Origin: Jackrogersella multiformis
Lineage: Eukaryota > Ascomycota > Sordariomycetes > Xylariales > Hypoxylaceae
DNA length: 64,000 bases
Assembly (NCBI GenBank): GCA_902806575.1
Contig: CADCXD010000008.1
Coordinates: 1,054,001 to 1,118,000, forward strand
Direction of reading: 5' to 3'
The position numbers and the translations under genes are program-made. The notes below the pieces were generated by a model, which saw only the letters and a program-made list of their open reading frames with translations, was not told the DNA's origin and searched no databases. This document shows, one piece after another, positions 46,777 through 58,943 of the stretch (the stretch's first letter is position 1; the number at the start of each line of letters is the position of its first letter).

Positions 46777-48451
46777 TCACCTAGATACGTCCTCCATATC
46801 CTCAGCTGAGATCTCCAAGTCCATCTGAGACTTTGAAAATGAGATATTCCACTCCATGTTGTTTCTCGGGCAGATCTGAATGTCTATATCAGAATCTGGT
46901 ATGGGCGCAGCAGGCACCGAGGGAGACTGGTCTGTCGTGGGGCGATTCCACTTGCCACCTACGGGCTTCACCTCGAATCGAAGGACCATCAACGCGGAGA
47001 ATAGCAATGCTTCAGTCGTTGCAAAGTGACGTCCTGGGCATAATGTTGTGCCGCCGCCGAACCCCCGAAAGGCGATTGGATTGGGGTGTTTGACACCGGG
47101 TTCTTTCACAAATCTCTTGTGGTAGAATTCGTTCACATTATCTCCCCAAATCGATGGGTCGGTATGCTGTACGCTCGACGGAATTAGGACGGTGCTGCCC
47201 TTCTTAATCAGATATTTGTTGTCTAGCATATGATCCTCCAGGGCAACACGAGCGGAGACCGCAGTGCCGTTGAGGCGGAGCACCTCTTGGAATGTTGACA
47301 GCAAGATTGGACAGGACTCTTTAACATGAACCATGTCGATTGTGCAGACTCCATCTACCTCTCGTACGCCCTTGGAAAGTTCAGCGGTAATGTCTTCTAA
47401 TACGACGGGGTCTGAAAATATATGATAAAGCATCCAGAAGGCTGACGGAATAGTGTTCGCAAGAATAGCCTGTACTCCCCCGAGTTCAATTCTTGCTGTT
47501 TCCTTAAGTGCTATTTGGAAATCTCTGTTAATCTGGGTTCGGGCTTGGACAAGGCCGGAGCCCTTCTCATATTCGCCATCGTCAAAATAGCGTTCCCAGA
47601 CCTTAACCATGTATTCACGGGCTTTGAAAGCCTCCTTGAAAAACACCTTGGGGAAGATGTTCATGATAAACATGAGTAATTTCGGCTCGAATTTGCTTGT
47701 TTGGTCAGCACGTTAACTACAGAGACCAGCTGCTCAGCTTGCACCTACTACCAAGCCTGCTCCATAGCAGGATCCCTAAATGGGTTCCGAGGGCCATAAA
47801 CGCCCTCCGTGGTAGCAATTACGAGTTCATGCCGGACCCAATCGAACATCTTCACGGTTACGGGGCCTTTCTTCGCCCACTTCTCCATGGTGTCCGCGAT
47901 GACCTGAACTGCTGTCCTGTTCATAGCATCTAAATCGGACCCGGAGCTCAAGGTTGGGTGAATATACTTCGGAAATCTCATCAGGTACCCTTCATCTTGC
48001 GAAAGGTTATTGGCTATAATGTCATTTGTTGTTTTATCGACACCGATAACATTTTTTGCTACGGCTGCTTCTATGGCGGTGAAGGAGAGTGTCCGGAATT
48101 GGCGCTGAACCACGGGGATGAGCGCGATGGAATTAACAATGTAGAGTCTTGCTCCTGGCATCCGCAAAGTGTATATCGGAAGTTTATACTTATCCCTTAG
48201 ATCACCTTCTTTTAGCATGGTCCATGTACCCAATGTATAATTCAGGCTCACCTCATGAGAGCGTAGAATTTTGATTTCATGGTGTTCATTCTGAAGATAG
48301 GCGTTATAAACGGGATATCATTGCCAATTACAGGAGGTTCTTTCGAATCCTGAGTTAGATGAAGTAGGATCTGCAGGAAGGTGTATATGCCAGCAATCAC
48401 CGTGAGGGTGGTTGCAAGAATAGAGAGCATGGTGCAGATTTCGAATGGCAA
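46777..48451 (-). CDS. Cytochrome P450, CYP7/CYP8-like type
   Basis: Three exons on the minus strand (48252-48451, 47752-48195, 46777-47695) encode 520 aa. An N-terminal membrane helix (about 8-30) anchors it in the ER. The ExxR is EVLR (about 352-355) and the heme loop is FGGGTTLCPGRHF with ligand C434. The I-helix segment ANTIPSAFW (294-302) lacks the usual acid-alcohol pair, as in CYP7/CYP8-type enzymes. Substrate unknown; related fungal proteins are annotated as sterol or oxylipin-like. The 56-bp first intron (48196-48251) has a GTGAGC donor and a CTAAG acceptor that rebuilds MRDKYKLPIYTLRMPG. The alternative acceptors introduce stops. The Met at 48430 is another possible start. A TATA-like element sits about 100 bp upstream. 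Confidence 0.88.
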
Positions 48452-48518
48452 CAGAAATTATCGAAGAATGAGGCGGGAATCGGCCGGAGGAACAAAAAGG
48501 CGAGAATAACTCTTGGAG

Positions 48519-48548
48519 TACCTTAGGTACCTAGGGTAGGTAGGTAGG
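48519..48548. repeat. CCTAGG-type repeat in the P450 promoter
   Basis: Units reading TACCTTAGGTACCTAGGGTA followed by GGTAGGTAGG abut the TATA-like run, so the dispersed motif lies in a promoter here. Confidence 0.65.
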
Positions 48549-48556
48549 TATATATA
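48549..48556 (-). promoter_or_regulatory. TATA-like element of the P450 gene
   Basis: TATATATA about 98 bp upstream of the ATG at 48451. Confidence 0.35.
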
Positions 48557-49474
48557 GGCTCCCTTTCTGGGGAAAGAAAGGGTAAACATTAACTCATTTC
48601 AATTATACTAGGTTGCTGGTAACCGACCATCCGGAACGGTTGTGGGAAGAAATTTTATTGAAGATGGAGATTATTAAAGATCGGAAAATAGAAGAAAAGG
48701 TCGCCGACGTTGCGACCAGCTTTACGTCACGGCACCCTTACAGCTGTAACAAATAGACTGTAACTTGCTGAGTAAAGCTGCGACGGTGCTTACATAGTAG
48801 AGCTGGCCGTAGGTACCTAGGTATGTCCTATATACATGTTAGTTTGATTAATTAAATACTGGTTGACTACCATTCAACATTCGAGGATATTACAGGTCTA
48901 TTATATTTTTAGATATGGGGGCTTAAATATCTGCGGTTCTTGTCTGATGTCTTAGCCCCCAACAAGAATAATATGTCCCTGTCTAGGTGCCTACAGTTAC
49001 AGTGGTATTTATCACCTCCAGCTATTTGCGATTTTCTTTTGTTAGAATTAGTTGGTTCAGCTCATAGCAACCTCTAGTCTCCATGCAAACCCCCATAGTT
49101 GAAGCAGGTGAAGTTATATCTTTAGTCCTCAGCTTAGACATGCAGAGTCTTCGGTGGGAAGCCTGCAGTAGCGTTACAGTCTGTATTCCTGCGTCGTCAT
49201 TTCTGTCGCTGAATGATGGATTACATTGATGTTAAATAGGATTGATTATTTTAATGATATTGGTTTAATATCCATGTATTTACCTAGGTAGGTGTAAGAA
49301 ATACTTCTATCTTACAACAGTGGTCAACTTAGGAATTCATATAACTATCCCTTTTCTTGAAATGATTAAGCACTTCTCGACGACTTTACTTTAAACGCAG
49401 ACCAACTCAGAATAAATATATTAATATACTAAGAAACCGGTTGATGCTAGGTGAAAAGGATCACAGAACCTACC
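48557..49474. other. Divergent intergenic region
   Basis: The region lies between the P450 and the second Pth11-like gene. It is ordinary non-coding sequence with CCTAGG-type elements near 48811 and 49283. Confidence 0.5.
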
Positions 49475-50901
49475 ATGGACCTAACCAGCAATAGTTCATT
49501 TTCTAGCTCGGGTAACCTATCCCCTGCTGCGACAAGTCCACCGTTGCTCTCACTGGAGGCTTTCTACGTACGTAACACGCTCTCTAAATTGACTATAGCT
49601 TGTTGCTATTAGAATAAATATACTAATATTAAATATCAAAGGCAATCATTTGGACTGGCGTCGCGCTCTGCATACTTGCCTTCAGCGGTCGAATGGCTAT
49701 CCGTGTCATCTGTTTCCGCCGTCTCTTCCTCGAAGATTACATGATGTTGCTATCTTTACTCATTCTCATCGGAACTTCTATTATGACTCAATTATTAGTT
49801 CAGTCCATCTACAATATGGAAGATGTCGGTAACGGTACCATGCTACCTTCGCCCAATTTTCTCGAAGAAACATCCACAGGCCTACGCGCATTTGCCGCTC
49901 TGATGGTGATGAATTACACAGGAATCTGGCTGATCAAGTTCAACTTCCTATTGTTTTTCTCCCGCTTTGGGAATCATGTCACCAAGTACCATGTCTTCTG
50001 GTGGATTGTCCTGGTCTTCAACCTTGCCGCTGGCATAACAACTGCCGCGATTACGCCCTTTGATTGTTTATTGTCCTCAGTCGAATACATCCTTTCGGTG
50101 TGTAACGGTTACGACAAGCAGATGTACTCAAATGTAACCACGATTATATCATGTTCACTGGATGCATTTGGAGATGCAATGAGTAAGTTATATTCCCGGG
50201 TGGTCTGAAAGTTTATAAGGGGCAACGATTAATACTAACTAAAAACTTCGTAGTTATATGCTTCCCCATATACATTCTTTGGAACGTTCATATTAGCCTT
50301 CGACAGAAGCTCGTCCTCTCTGGCCTCTTCTCTCTTGTCGCATTTACTATCGCCATAACCATCGTTCGTGGAAGTATATTTAATGGTGCGTACAAATCGA
50401 TCGACACGCACCAACTACGATCAATGAATGTGACATGGGTCTGGTTTTGGTTCAGCATCGAATACATTGTTTGTGAGTTTCCTGTCTTTTATACTGTTAC
50501 ACTACCATTTATGACTGATTCTGATTTTCACTTGGTTAGCATTCATCGTGGCGTGCGTCATCTCATTCCGGTCAATCTTTAGCCGGAGAGAACCAGATAA
50601 TAGTGCAAAGGAAGCAAAAGCTCGCGAGCTACGCAACCGAGTCTCAGGGACACCTGGACCTCAACCCAAGGGATTCCGTGCGAGGGCCCGAAGATTCCAC
50701 GAGTCAGTGCTCGACACAATTATGACACTGGAAGGCGTTACGACTGTCACCTTTTCCCTACCACGTCCTCCTACCGGGAGATTGAGCTTAGATTTTGAAC
50801 GGGGCGAGGGACGGAGTGAAACTTCAATGTTTGATTTCTCAAGCTCAGGATCAAGTACAACAATCATACCCCCGAGTACTGGCAGCGCCACAGATAGGTA
50901 G
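49475..50901 (+). CDS. Second Pth11-like seven-transmembrane protein
   Basis: Four exons (49475-49567, 49642-50182, 50254-50472, 50540-50901) encode 404 aa. The domain resembles fungal rhodopsin-type proteins: a short extracellular Ser/Asn head, TM1 at the start of exon 2 (AIIWTGVALCILAFSGRMAI), LEDYMMLLSLLILIG after a basic loop (the DD/ED turn), then TM segments to FWFSIEYIVSFIVACVISFR. The tail of 110 residues is cytosolic, basic and then acidic and Ser-rich. It differs from the protein at 28.7 kb (no WWDD), so the two are not recent duplicates. Splice sites rebuild a continuous TM4-TM7 frame. Function: putative receptor or membrane sensor; ligand unknown. Confidence 0.82.
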
Positions 50902-51426
50902 TGGGATATGCCTTAATCCTTCTTATTTACCTAGGTAATTATTGGTACTTTTGATAGGGAGCGGGTAGGAGATAGGGGTATTTAAAGCAGCACTATATGG
51001 GGAAAGCAACGTCCTTGATTTAGCCATGGTATAATCCTTTGGGTTATGATAGCATTATATTATTCATGCCGCATGAAAACCTACATACGAAGTCCTACAT
51101 TCCGGAGAGGCTCCGTGTGTGGAACGCTTCGGGACCTCCTACAGGCTGGATTCTTATCACACGGTATCGGAGTATGAAATTACCTAGTGCAATTCAAGTT
51201 ATTGGCTTAGGGGACCGGTCTAGGTCAGAGAACTATGCAGATGTGACGTCGGGGAAGATCGATTTTACCAATCTGGTCTCTAAGAGTCCGTGTCTTTCCC
51301 GACTTCGGCCGGGAGGAATGGCTCGATATAGTGATTCGATATCGAGGCTCAATATCAGACTCAACTCTTCTCCTATTCACCATGAACATTTTGGCTTGAC
51401 ATTGAAAGAAATATGAATTGATCATC
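50902..51426. other. Intergenic gap before the dipeptidase
   Basis: Probably the dipeptidase promoter and leader. The frame at 51039-51416 (125 codons, plus) is open but has no family signature; I treat it as chance. Confidence 0.45.
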
Positions 51427-52948
51427 ATGGCTGAACTACAGACTGCCATGGAGAATGCATCGCCACTTGTTGATGAGCAGCATTCCTCCAACCAGACGGT
51501 GAGCCCGAATACTCCTGAGAGGTCCCTCGTCGTCCACTCCCACACGCAGAACTCGGGATTCTTTTCGAGGTTTCGCTACCATCTTGTTGCTGCTGGTTTT
51601 GCATTTCTGCTTAGTCCTTTCGCTTTTCTATGGCCGGGTCAATCGCCTGTCGATCCGACGAACTATGCGGAACGCACAAGGAGGGTACTGAAGTCGACGC
51701 CGTAAGTCTTCATAAGCTCCCGCATTTGGAAAGGTTGCTTAAGGGAGTCGTAGCTTGATTGATGGGCACAATGATCTACCCTGGCAACTGCGCATAGAAT
51801 TTCATAATCGCATCCACGATGGCCGACTAGACCTTACCAAAAGGCTTCTCGGGCATACGGATATCCAAAGAATGAGAACTGGGATGGTAGGCGGTCAGTT
51901 CTGGAGTGTATATACAAATTGTGATGTTCACCAACAGCATTTTGAAGACCCATCGGTAGGTTTGATGTGTTGTATTTAGCACCGAGGCATTTGTCTCACT
52001 GACACGTATTGACAGTGGACCGTGAGAGATACTTTAGAACAGATCGATGTTACCAGGAGGTTCATCAATGAACACCCCCAGCATCTTCAGTATTGTGATA
52101 CAGCAGCTTGCGCGCGAAAAGCTTTCAAATCTGGCCGGATGTCCAGCATGATTGGCATTGAAGGTGGCCACCAAGTTGGTGGAAGTATCGCAAGCTTGCG
52201 GCAGATGTACAATTTGGGGGCGCGTTACATGACCCTTACTCATAACTGCGACAACGCGTTTGCGACCTCAACTTCTACCGTTGCTGCTGGAGGGCCGGAT
52301 GGCGGTCTATTTGAGTTAGGATACGGGGCCACCAAGGAGATGAATCGGTTGGGTATGATGATTGATTTATCTCATGTCTCACACCAGACGATGAGAGACG
52401 TGCTGAGTGTTGCGCGGGCTCCCGTCATCTTTTCACACTCGGGCGCATATAGCGTAACACCACATCTTAGGAACGTCCCCGACGACGTGCTAAGAACAGT
52501 TAAGCGCAACGGCGGTATCGTCATGGCGGTATTCGTCAAGCTGAAAGATCCCGAACAAGCCACGATCCACGATGTTGTAGATCACATTTTACACATCGCA
52601 GAGATATGCGGCTGGGAGTGCGTCGGCGTCGGCAGTGACTTCTCCGGAACACCTGACATACCGATCGGGCTGGAGGATGTTTCTAAGTTTCCAGATCTCG
52701 TTCAAGTACTGATGGAGCGCGGCGTTACCGACGAGCAGATCCGCATGTTCGCCGGAGAGAATATCCTCCGGGTCTGGTCTAATATCGAGCAGAGGGCTCG
52801 TGAGATCCAAGCTACGGGGGAGAAGCCGATGGAGGATGAATATGAAGGGAGGGAGTGGCAGAAGGGACGTAAGGATGCGCCGTGGATGCTAAGGGGTAGT
52901 AGTGAGATTATCCACGGGATTGACGAGGGAAAATATAACCATAAGTGA
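51427..52948 (+). CDS. Membrane dipeptidase, peptidase family M19
   Basis: Three exons (51427-51701, 51754-51955, 52016-52948) encode 469 aa. A single N-terminal transmembrane helix (about 51-69) follows a 50-residue cytosolic head, so the catalytic domain is lumenal or extracellular. The M19 zinc signature is complete: LIDGHNDLPW (HxD), the bridging Glu in GIEGGH, LSHVS, FSHSGA and GSDFSG. These enzymes hydrolyse dipeptides; in several fungal clusters (for example gliotoxin's GliJ) an M19 enzyme trims gamma-Glu-Cys-derived adducts. The next gene is an MFS exporter on the same strand, and a P450 and a dioxygenase lie upstream, but no NRPS is present. Splicing restores CPLIDG... in frame with the H-N-D motif. 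Confidence 0.9.
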
Positions 52949-53507
52949 AGAAGGTATAAGCGAGATGGCCTAGGAGACATAGTGAAGCACGTTTACTATA
53001 ATAAGGGCTAACTTCCAAGCAGCGTCTTTACTGAAGACAAAATTGTATGAGATAAAGGAGGTCTCCCTTATTGTTTGAAGGATGTTCCATTTTGAGTCAG
53101 GTACATTGAATTTGGCGATTTCGTTTTAAGGTATTTTCAAAAAATAAGAGTTATAATATAATACATTAAGATATAAATAAGATGGAGGTTTTATGTGTAC
53201 CTACCTAGGTAGGTACCTAGATAGGTATGAATTATAATAATGGATTAGAATAGAATCCAAAAGTGAGCCCTGAAAAATAGGGAGTTCGAGCGGCCAGCTC
53301 TAGTGAGACAACCAACCCCTGTAATGTGCCTAGCACCAATTAGGCCCACTGTACAAACATACGCTCCGATAAAGCAATACTGATTCATTAATTTCATATC
53401 GTTACCTAGGTACCTTATCGGGATTCGGGATTGTGAAGGGCAAGTCTTCCAACATCAACTTTACAACTACCTACACGATAATTCAAGACCGCTACCATAT
53501 CTTCACG
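52949..53507. other. Intergenic gap with CCTAGG palindrome
   Basis: It includes a 20-bp perfect palindrome at 53197-53216 and another CCTAGG element near 53406. No gene. Confidence 0.5.
53197..53216. repeat. 20-bp perfect palindrome of the CCTAGG family
   Basis: GTACCTACCTAGGTAGGTAC reads the same on both strands, a clean member of the dispersed motif family. It lies about 290 bp upstream of the MFS start. Confidence 0.75.
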
Positions 53508-55244
53508 ATGAGTGAACGGACGACTGGCGATGATGATATCACCGTCGCTACCGAATACACTCCGCTTGTGAGGGCTTTGGAGACCCCGGAGACCCCAGAA
53601 ACCCCCACGGCCTGGAAGCCCGGCCATTCTCGGTCATCAACACTTGCATCTATTTCCAACGCCAGCATTAGCATACCAGCGACGCACAATCCGGGCACTA
53701 TCGTCGGCGTGTTTCTCCTCGTAGTATTTGCCGTATCTGCTGCCGATGCATTCAAGCAGATACCTATGACCAGAATCTTTGAGGATATACTGTGCCATGA
53801 GTACTACGGCAACGCTCCGGGCTCAGATGAGCCCATCGATGAGGAGCTCTGCAAAGTCGATACAATCCAATCTAGGCTTGCCTATTTGTTCGCCGTCCTC
53901 GAAGCCCTGAACGCCGGGGTCAGTTGTCTTGTCGCTTTGCTCTGGGGTATTGTAGCCGACCGGTGAGCATAACCCTCATTGTCTTGTCGGGCCTGTGTCT
54001 CTTGCTGACTATTGCTCATCCAAGTATTGGGCGTAAGCCGGTGTTGGCCGCTAGTTCAATTGGTATGGTAATAAGTCTACTATTTACCATAACTGTAGGC
54101 TGGTTTTCAGACACGTTACCACCACGATTGGTTTGGGTGTCATCGCTTGGGCATCTTTGCGGAGGTTCACCAGTTATGAACGCTTGTATATACAGCATTC
54201 TAAGCGATGTAGTACCTGAATCGAGTAGGTATGTAACCACCATATTTACTTTATTTATCCTATGATACCTCCGTCACCTTGCTCATCACGTATAGGTCCA
54301 TCACCTTCATGCGTATTCACGTGACGAGCCTAGTTGGGAACCTGATCTCTCCGGCGCTGGCGTCGGCCATGATGTCTCTAACGGGGCCTTGGCCAGCAAT
54401 GCTTCTTTCTTTCATATTGTGGACTATGGGAGTGGCTTTGGTGGCTCTGATACCGGAAACCTTTCACGGCACACCATCCTCACATAGCGACGCCGAATCC
54501 CGGCCCGTCACATTCAAGACGCGCGCTCTGCAGGGCTTCGATCAGCTGAAGGACTCTTTATCCGTCGTTCGGATACGCTCTGTCGCCTTGATTCTCTGTA
54601 TATGTTTTCTGGCATATCCGATCATCATAGGCACATTGCAATTCATGGTCCAGTTTACTTCGAAGCGTTACCATATCCCCCTGGCCGACACTGGTTACAT
54701 ACAATCTATATATGGCATCTCTCACGTAGTCGTGGTCTTGTTGATAGTTCCCTTCATTTCCAGCCTAGTAGTCCAACCATCAACACCTAAATGGCTGCGC
54801 ATGGCTGACGGGAAAAGCCCGGATTTGGTGTTGGTACGCTGGTCTTACGCCGCCTACGTGGTTGGCTCTTTCGTTCTCGGCGTGTCCCCGTCGCTATCGG
54901 TATTCGTAGCCGGTCTCATCGTCATCTCCCTCGGTTCCGCAGCCTCGAGTTTTATCAAGAGCATCGCGGCGTCGCACGTGGACGCTGAGCATCGATCGCG
55001 GATATTTACTATAATGGCTCTCTTAGAGGTAGCTAGCAATATCTGGGCGATGCCTGCGCTCGCAGGCCTCTTCACACTCGGCATGAAGTTGGGCGAGGGA
55101 TGGATTGGTTTGCCATACCTTGGCGTGTCGCTTACTTGTGTCGCCATGCTGGTCCTCTCGCTATTTGTGCAAGAGCCAAAGACTGAGAGTAACGATGAAG
55201 AGTCACCACTGGTACACGCGTCCAGCGCAGAGCCAAGTGAATGA
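53508..55244 (+). CDS. Major facilitator superfamily transporter
   Basis: Three exons (53508-53962, 54025-54228, 54296-55244) encode 535 aa with about 12 predicted transmembrane helices. The MFS motif A is intact across the first splice: LLWGIVADR|IGRKPVL. A long Ser/Thr-rich cytosolic head (1-60) precedes TM1. The family cannot be narrowed to a substrate; the layout suggests a drug/H+ antiporter or multidrug-type exporter. It follows the dipeptidase head to tail. The junction AG|G at 54228/54296 rebuilds SRSITFMRIHVTSLVG. The start is the ATG at 53508 (MSERTTGDDD), not an upstream in-frame Met at 53433. Hydrophobic segments are complete, so the gene is intact. Confidence 0.9.
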
Positions 55245-55779
55245 CGATGCTCAAGGTCCGGCTTACCATGCTGTATGATCAGAATATGAGCATCGGATCC
55301 ATTTGGTTCTATGCTGGTGTGTGTTGGTGCCAGCGAACTTTATCGTGGCGGCCAGTTGAAATTAGAAGTAAGGAATCGAATGATTTGTAAGATACCCTGA
55401 TAAATTCCTAATGTTTATCCATGAATAAAGATAATGTGTATACGATGTAACTACCAGATTTGAAACAATCACCTTAGCGTAGAGACGAACTGGGCGCATG
55501 CTTCTAGAATTATCCCAACGCTTTCTTCAGGTCCATTTATACCAACTCGATTTACTTGCTTCATAACGTAGTAGAATATCGGAGGTTATGACCGATGACA
55601 TGTCATTTTGCATCGGGCGGATGTTTCGATCAAATCTCTTGGCTACGATCTGACAGCCGGTCGTCACGACATCGGCACTATGTTATAACAGACCGGGTCC
55701 ACTCCTTTTGCAAATGAACACAACACAACACAATACCTACAACCAACCACGTCCTCACTCTCATATAAGCATGTTGCGA
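55245..55779. other. Intergenic gap
   Basis: No feature seen between the MFS gene and the NACHT relic. Confidence 0.5.
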
Positions 55780-57443
55780 CTAGAAGTAACTATCTTGAGA
55801 GCCGACGGACCAAATGGACTTCAAATTGATCCTGTCTGTCCTGTATGACGACGTCGTTCTAAACCAACAACGCCTCTCTAAGTTATTGGAAAACTGCGCG
55901 AACCATGAGACCCATTCCCTTACATTGCGGACGGATGCTATTCCAGTCAACCCTTGTGATTCAGTTGGAGCTGTGTAAACGGCCGAAACTAGGCTGGAAG
56001 CTCTGAGACGAATTTGCCCACGGATTACGAGAATGAGGCCCGCGGCTTTGTCCATCTTAGTCGACTTTCCGTTTTCATGTACGGCCTCGCATGAGATCTC
56101 CACCATTCTAGACAACTTGTCTGCTTCTTGCGTAAGCTTGGAAATCGGGATGGGACATGGCAGCTCCATCCCAAACCTCGCTGCGGATTCGCGCACCCAT
56201 TTGCACCTGCGCAACTCCATCCGCGATACCATATCTCGGTTGTAGCGCCTGCGTCTTCCACTGATTTGCCCTGCTATTTTCTTCGCTGAGTCGCCCGGTC
56301 AGGATGCGCACTGTCAAGCTACCTATCCACTCCGATGCTCAAAACTTGCCTCATCGATCTCTCCCTGCGCCCGTCTGGCTCATCATCTCAGGGTGTTTGG
56401 GCGACTCCATGCAGCAACAATACCAGCGGTGCCTGAGCATCGAAAGTTCGTTCTCCTCATCCAGGCACCGCCAAAAAGACCCAGAGAAATACGCCGTTGG
56501 CCTTCTGAATAATCTCGGCAGCCAACTCATCTGCGCAGTCTTCCCGTGCCTTGGGCCGTAGGAACCGGCTATTCTCCTCCAGTGTCCCGTGAATATATCA
56601 TGCTGTATTGGCCGTGGTCTTCTCTTCCAGCACTAATATTGGGACGTTAGCGCGCGCGAAATTCCCCACGAACACATTCTACGGCCGACTCGAGACACAT
56701 AATTTGCCGACGCCGATCCCTGCAACCGCTTTACCAGACTGGTTAGCTCGAAATGGTCATCTCCCTCGTATTCATCAAGGCTATCGACGAAGAAGCAACA
56801 CCGAGAGGAATCGGCTATCTCGGAAAATGCGAGTTCTATGGCAGAGATGGCACGTATGAATCACGGGCTTCTTTCCGTTTTCTCGGAATATTATCTCGGC
56901 GGCGCCTACGCACGTACCTAGGTTAGAATCTAGAATAACAAGCTTTGGGGGCTTTTCCCTTTCCATAGGTAACTTTTGCATCCGATTTCAATAGTTCCAA
57001 AAGAAGAGACCGGCTGTTGATAACCGCTTTCTAGCTGCCGAAAAAGGCCGCCTTGGCGAGCAACCTGGTTCGCTAAAGGCGATTCATTCTCATCATATAT
57101 CTACCTAGGTACCTAGTAGGAATACATATCGTAGTGTATTTCTTCGATACTATTATTCAAGAATTATAATCTGTTCTGGAGTGAACTTTGAAGTTTCCGC
57201 GACAAGTATTGAAGACAAGCCTTGTACGGTTGTGGAATGTTCGATAATCCGTTCTTTCGCAATCGCAAAGGCCGATTGTGAAGGGGCTGGGGTTCGTTGT
57301 ATATCCTCCGACAAACGACTAAGCTGATCACCTTGTGTTTTTACTTTCGATGAGAGGTCCTCGTGAAGTTTTAAAAATTGTTCGAGATAGTCAACTCGCG
57401 TAGCTTGAATTGTCTCTCTCACCTCGTGAACAGACCTGGGCAA
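55780..57443 (-). pseudogene. Decayed NACHT/NLR-type gene
   Basis: Minus-strand fragments in different frames match the order of a fungal NACHT protein. An N-terminal coiled region lies at 57153-57443 (REVRET-type helices, then a stop). A Walker B-like CFFVDSLDEYEGDDHFEL lies near 56745-56800, and a helix reading AAEIIQKANGVFLWVFLAV near 56440-56540. A degenerate C-terminal region follows to about 55780. Frameshifts and stops break these apart; I see no P-loop. A frame at 56781-56981 has a related sequence but runs in another phase. The Walker B region and the EIIQKANGVFLWVF helix are the strongest evidence. Related genes control programmed cell death or immunity. This copy is dead as read; I give only its breaks, not a repaired sequence. 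Confidence 0.6.
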
Positions 57444-58943
57444 CCCAAACTAATTATCATTTTATCCCTTAACTTGGAGGATCCCCGAAGCGGGGCGGTG
57501 TAAGCTGGACACCACATTTTTGTCACTATCGAATATTAATAATATTTGCTACAGCTGCATATTGAGAATCAGGAAAACAGCTTCTTTTTAACGGTGCCAT
57601 AGAGCTGGTTTAAAACGAGTTAAATGGAAAATTTAGGCCTTCTATTTACTGAAATATAAAGTTGTTATCCTTACTTAACTTACTATTAATACATGGAAAC
57701 TGGATCTCATTACTGGTCTCTGTTCCTCATTTTCTCACCCATTTCTGTACGGGACAATATTAGCTAGTTCTACGACGATCCTTAGGGCTATTATCCCAAG
57801 TAATTGTGGACCTAGAATCCCCTGTCTTACCCTGCTCATATGGGCACTTACACAATTCCTTGCTTTTTCACATAGTTTTTTTTGTGGTAAGTATTCTTTG
57901 AAGCGGTGATCCATACATGGGGATGACCCGCCTTCAAAGTGTATGACATGCCTGCCTAGCCTACCTAGGTACCTAGTTATACTAGGGAGTATGTAGATTA
58001 CTGGCTCAACCTTTTGACCTCCCGCGCTCTTAAAAATGTATTCTGTTGGCGATTTACTTTAGGTAGGTATTTACTACGTAGGACCTAGGTATGTAAATAG
58101 ATATCGCCTGCTACATACTTCATAACCTCGTTCTAGCTCAGCTGCTCAGTTAATGAATGCACTGACGCTTGTCGACTCTGCTCCACTTTTCGACCCCATC
58201 GAGGAGTTGATTCGCAACTGTGCCTAGGTAGTAGTAGATAATACATGAACGGAAAGCTTGGCATGTGTTGTTGAGCTGTGATGATGTTTACCTAGCAGCC
58301 TAGGTACGTTTTCTATACTGAAGGTACCTACTTTAAACTCCAAACTCCCAAGCTGTACGGTTATATTTTCTTATTTCTAGTTCCCGGGGCCTATTAAGCT
58401 TCTTCCTTCTAACAAGGCAACCAGTAAAAAGGGGGCAGGGGTAGTTCTTGGTGAAGCATAACCAACCCTTTCTATAGAAGAGATTTGTACCTGCATAGCC
58501 GTGGCTAATTTTTTTATAGAATAGATCAGGTCTGTGAATGAATTAGGGTAGGAAAAGTGGCTCATCGTCTATGTTCACGGCCACGTGTATGGGTGCTGGT
58601 TTGGCCACTATGAAGCATCCTGGTCTATTGGTTGTTTACCTGGCAGCCTGGCTACATATCAGCCCTACATACGTACATTAAGTGGTAGGATAATATTATG
58701 CAGCCGAACAATGGCCCAATATACCATATTTTTTCTCCCAATTATCTCTTCCCGCCATTATACAAATGGCTGCATAACACGTAACCGAACCTGGCAAAGC
58801 GTCAGAGCGTCAGAGCCCAAGTCATTCATAACCGTCAATCAGCAAGGTGACGTGGGCATTACCACGTCGGTTATGCTTGGAATTTATTATGGAATACCTA
58901 CTGGGGTAACCTATAGGTAAGTAAAGTAGATCCCCAAGCCAAA
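57444..58943. other. Intergenic region
   Basis: Contains CCTAGG-type elements at about 57956-57978, 58086, 58226 and 58302. A 111-codon frame at 58585-58920 (plus) and a 62-codon frame at 58377-58565 (minus) lack support. Confidence 0.45.

Noticed and set aside
51039..51416. 125-codon plus frame upstream of the dipeptidase
   Set aside because: No recognised family, overlaps a minus frame of similar length, and sits where a promoter or leader is expected.
43342..55244. A full biosynthetic gene cluster
   Set aside because: No core synthase or pathway regulator is present; only tailoring-type enzymes are seen, so it is listed as a finding, not a cluster annotation.
58585..58920. 111-codon plus frame
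   Set aside because: Low-complexity composition, no signal or domain, no conservation signal available.
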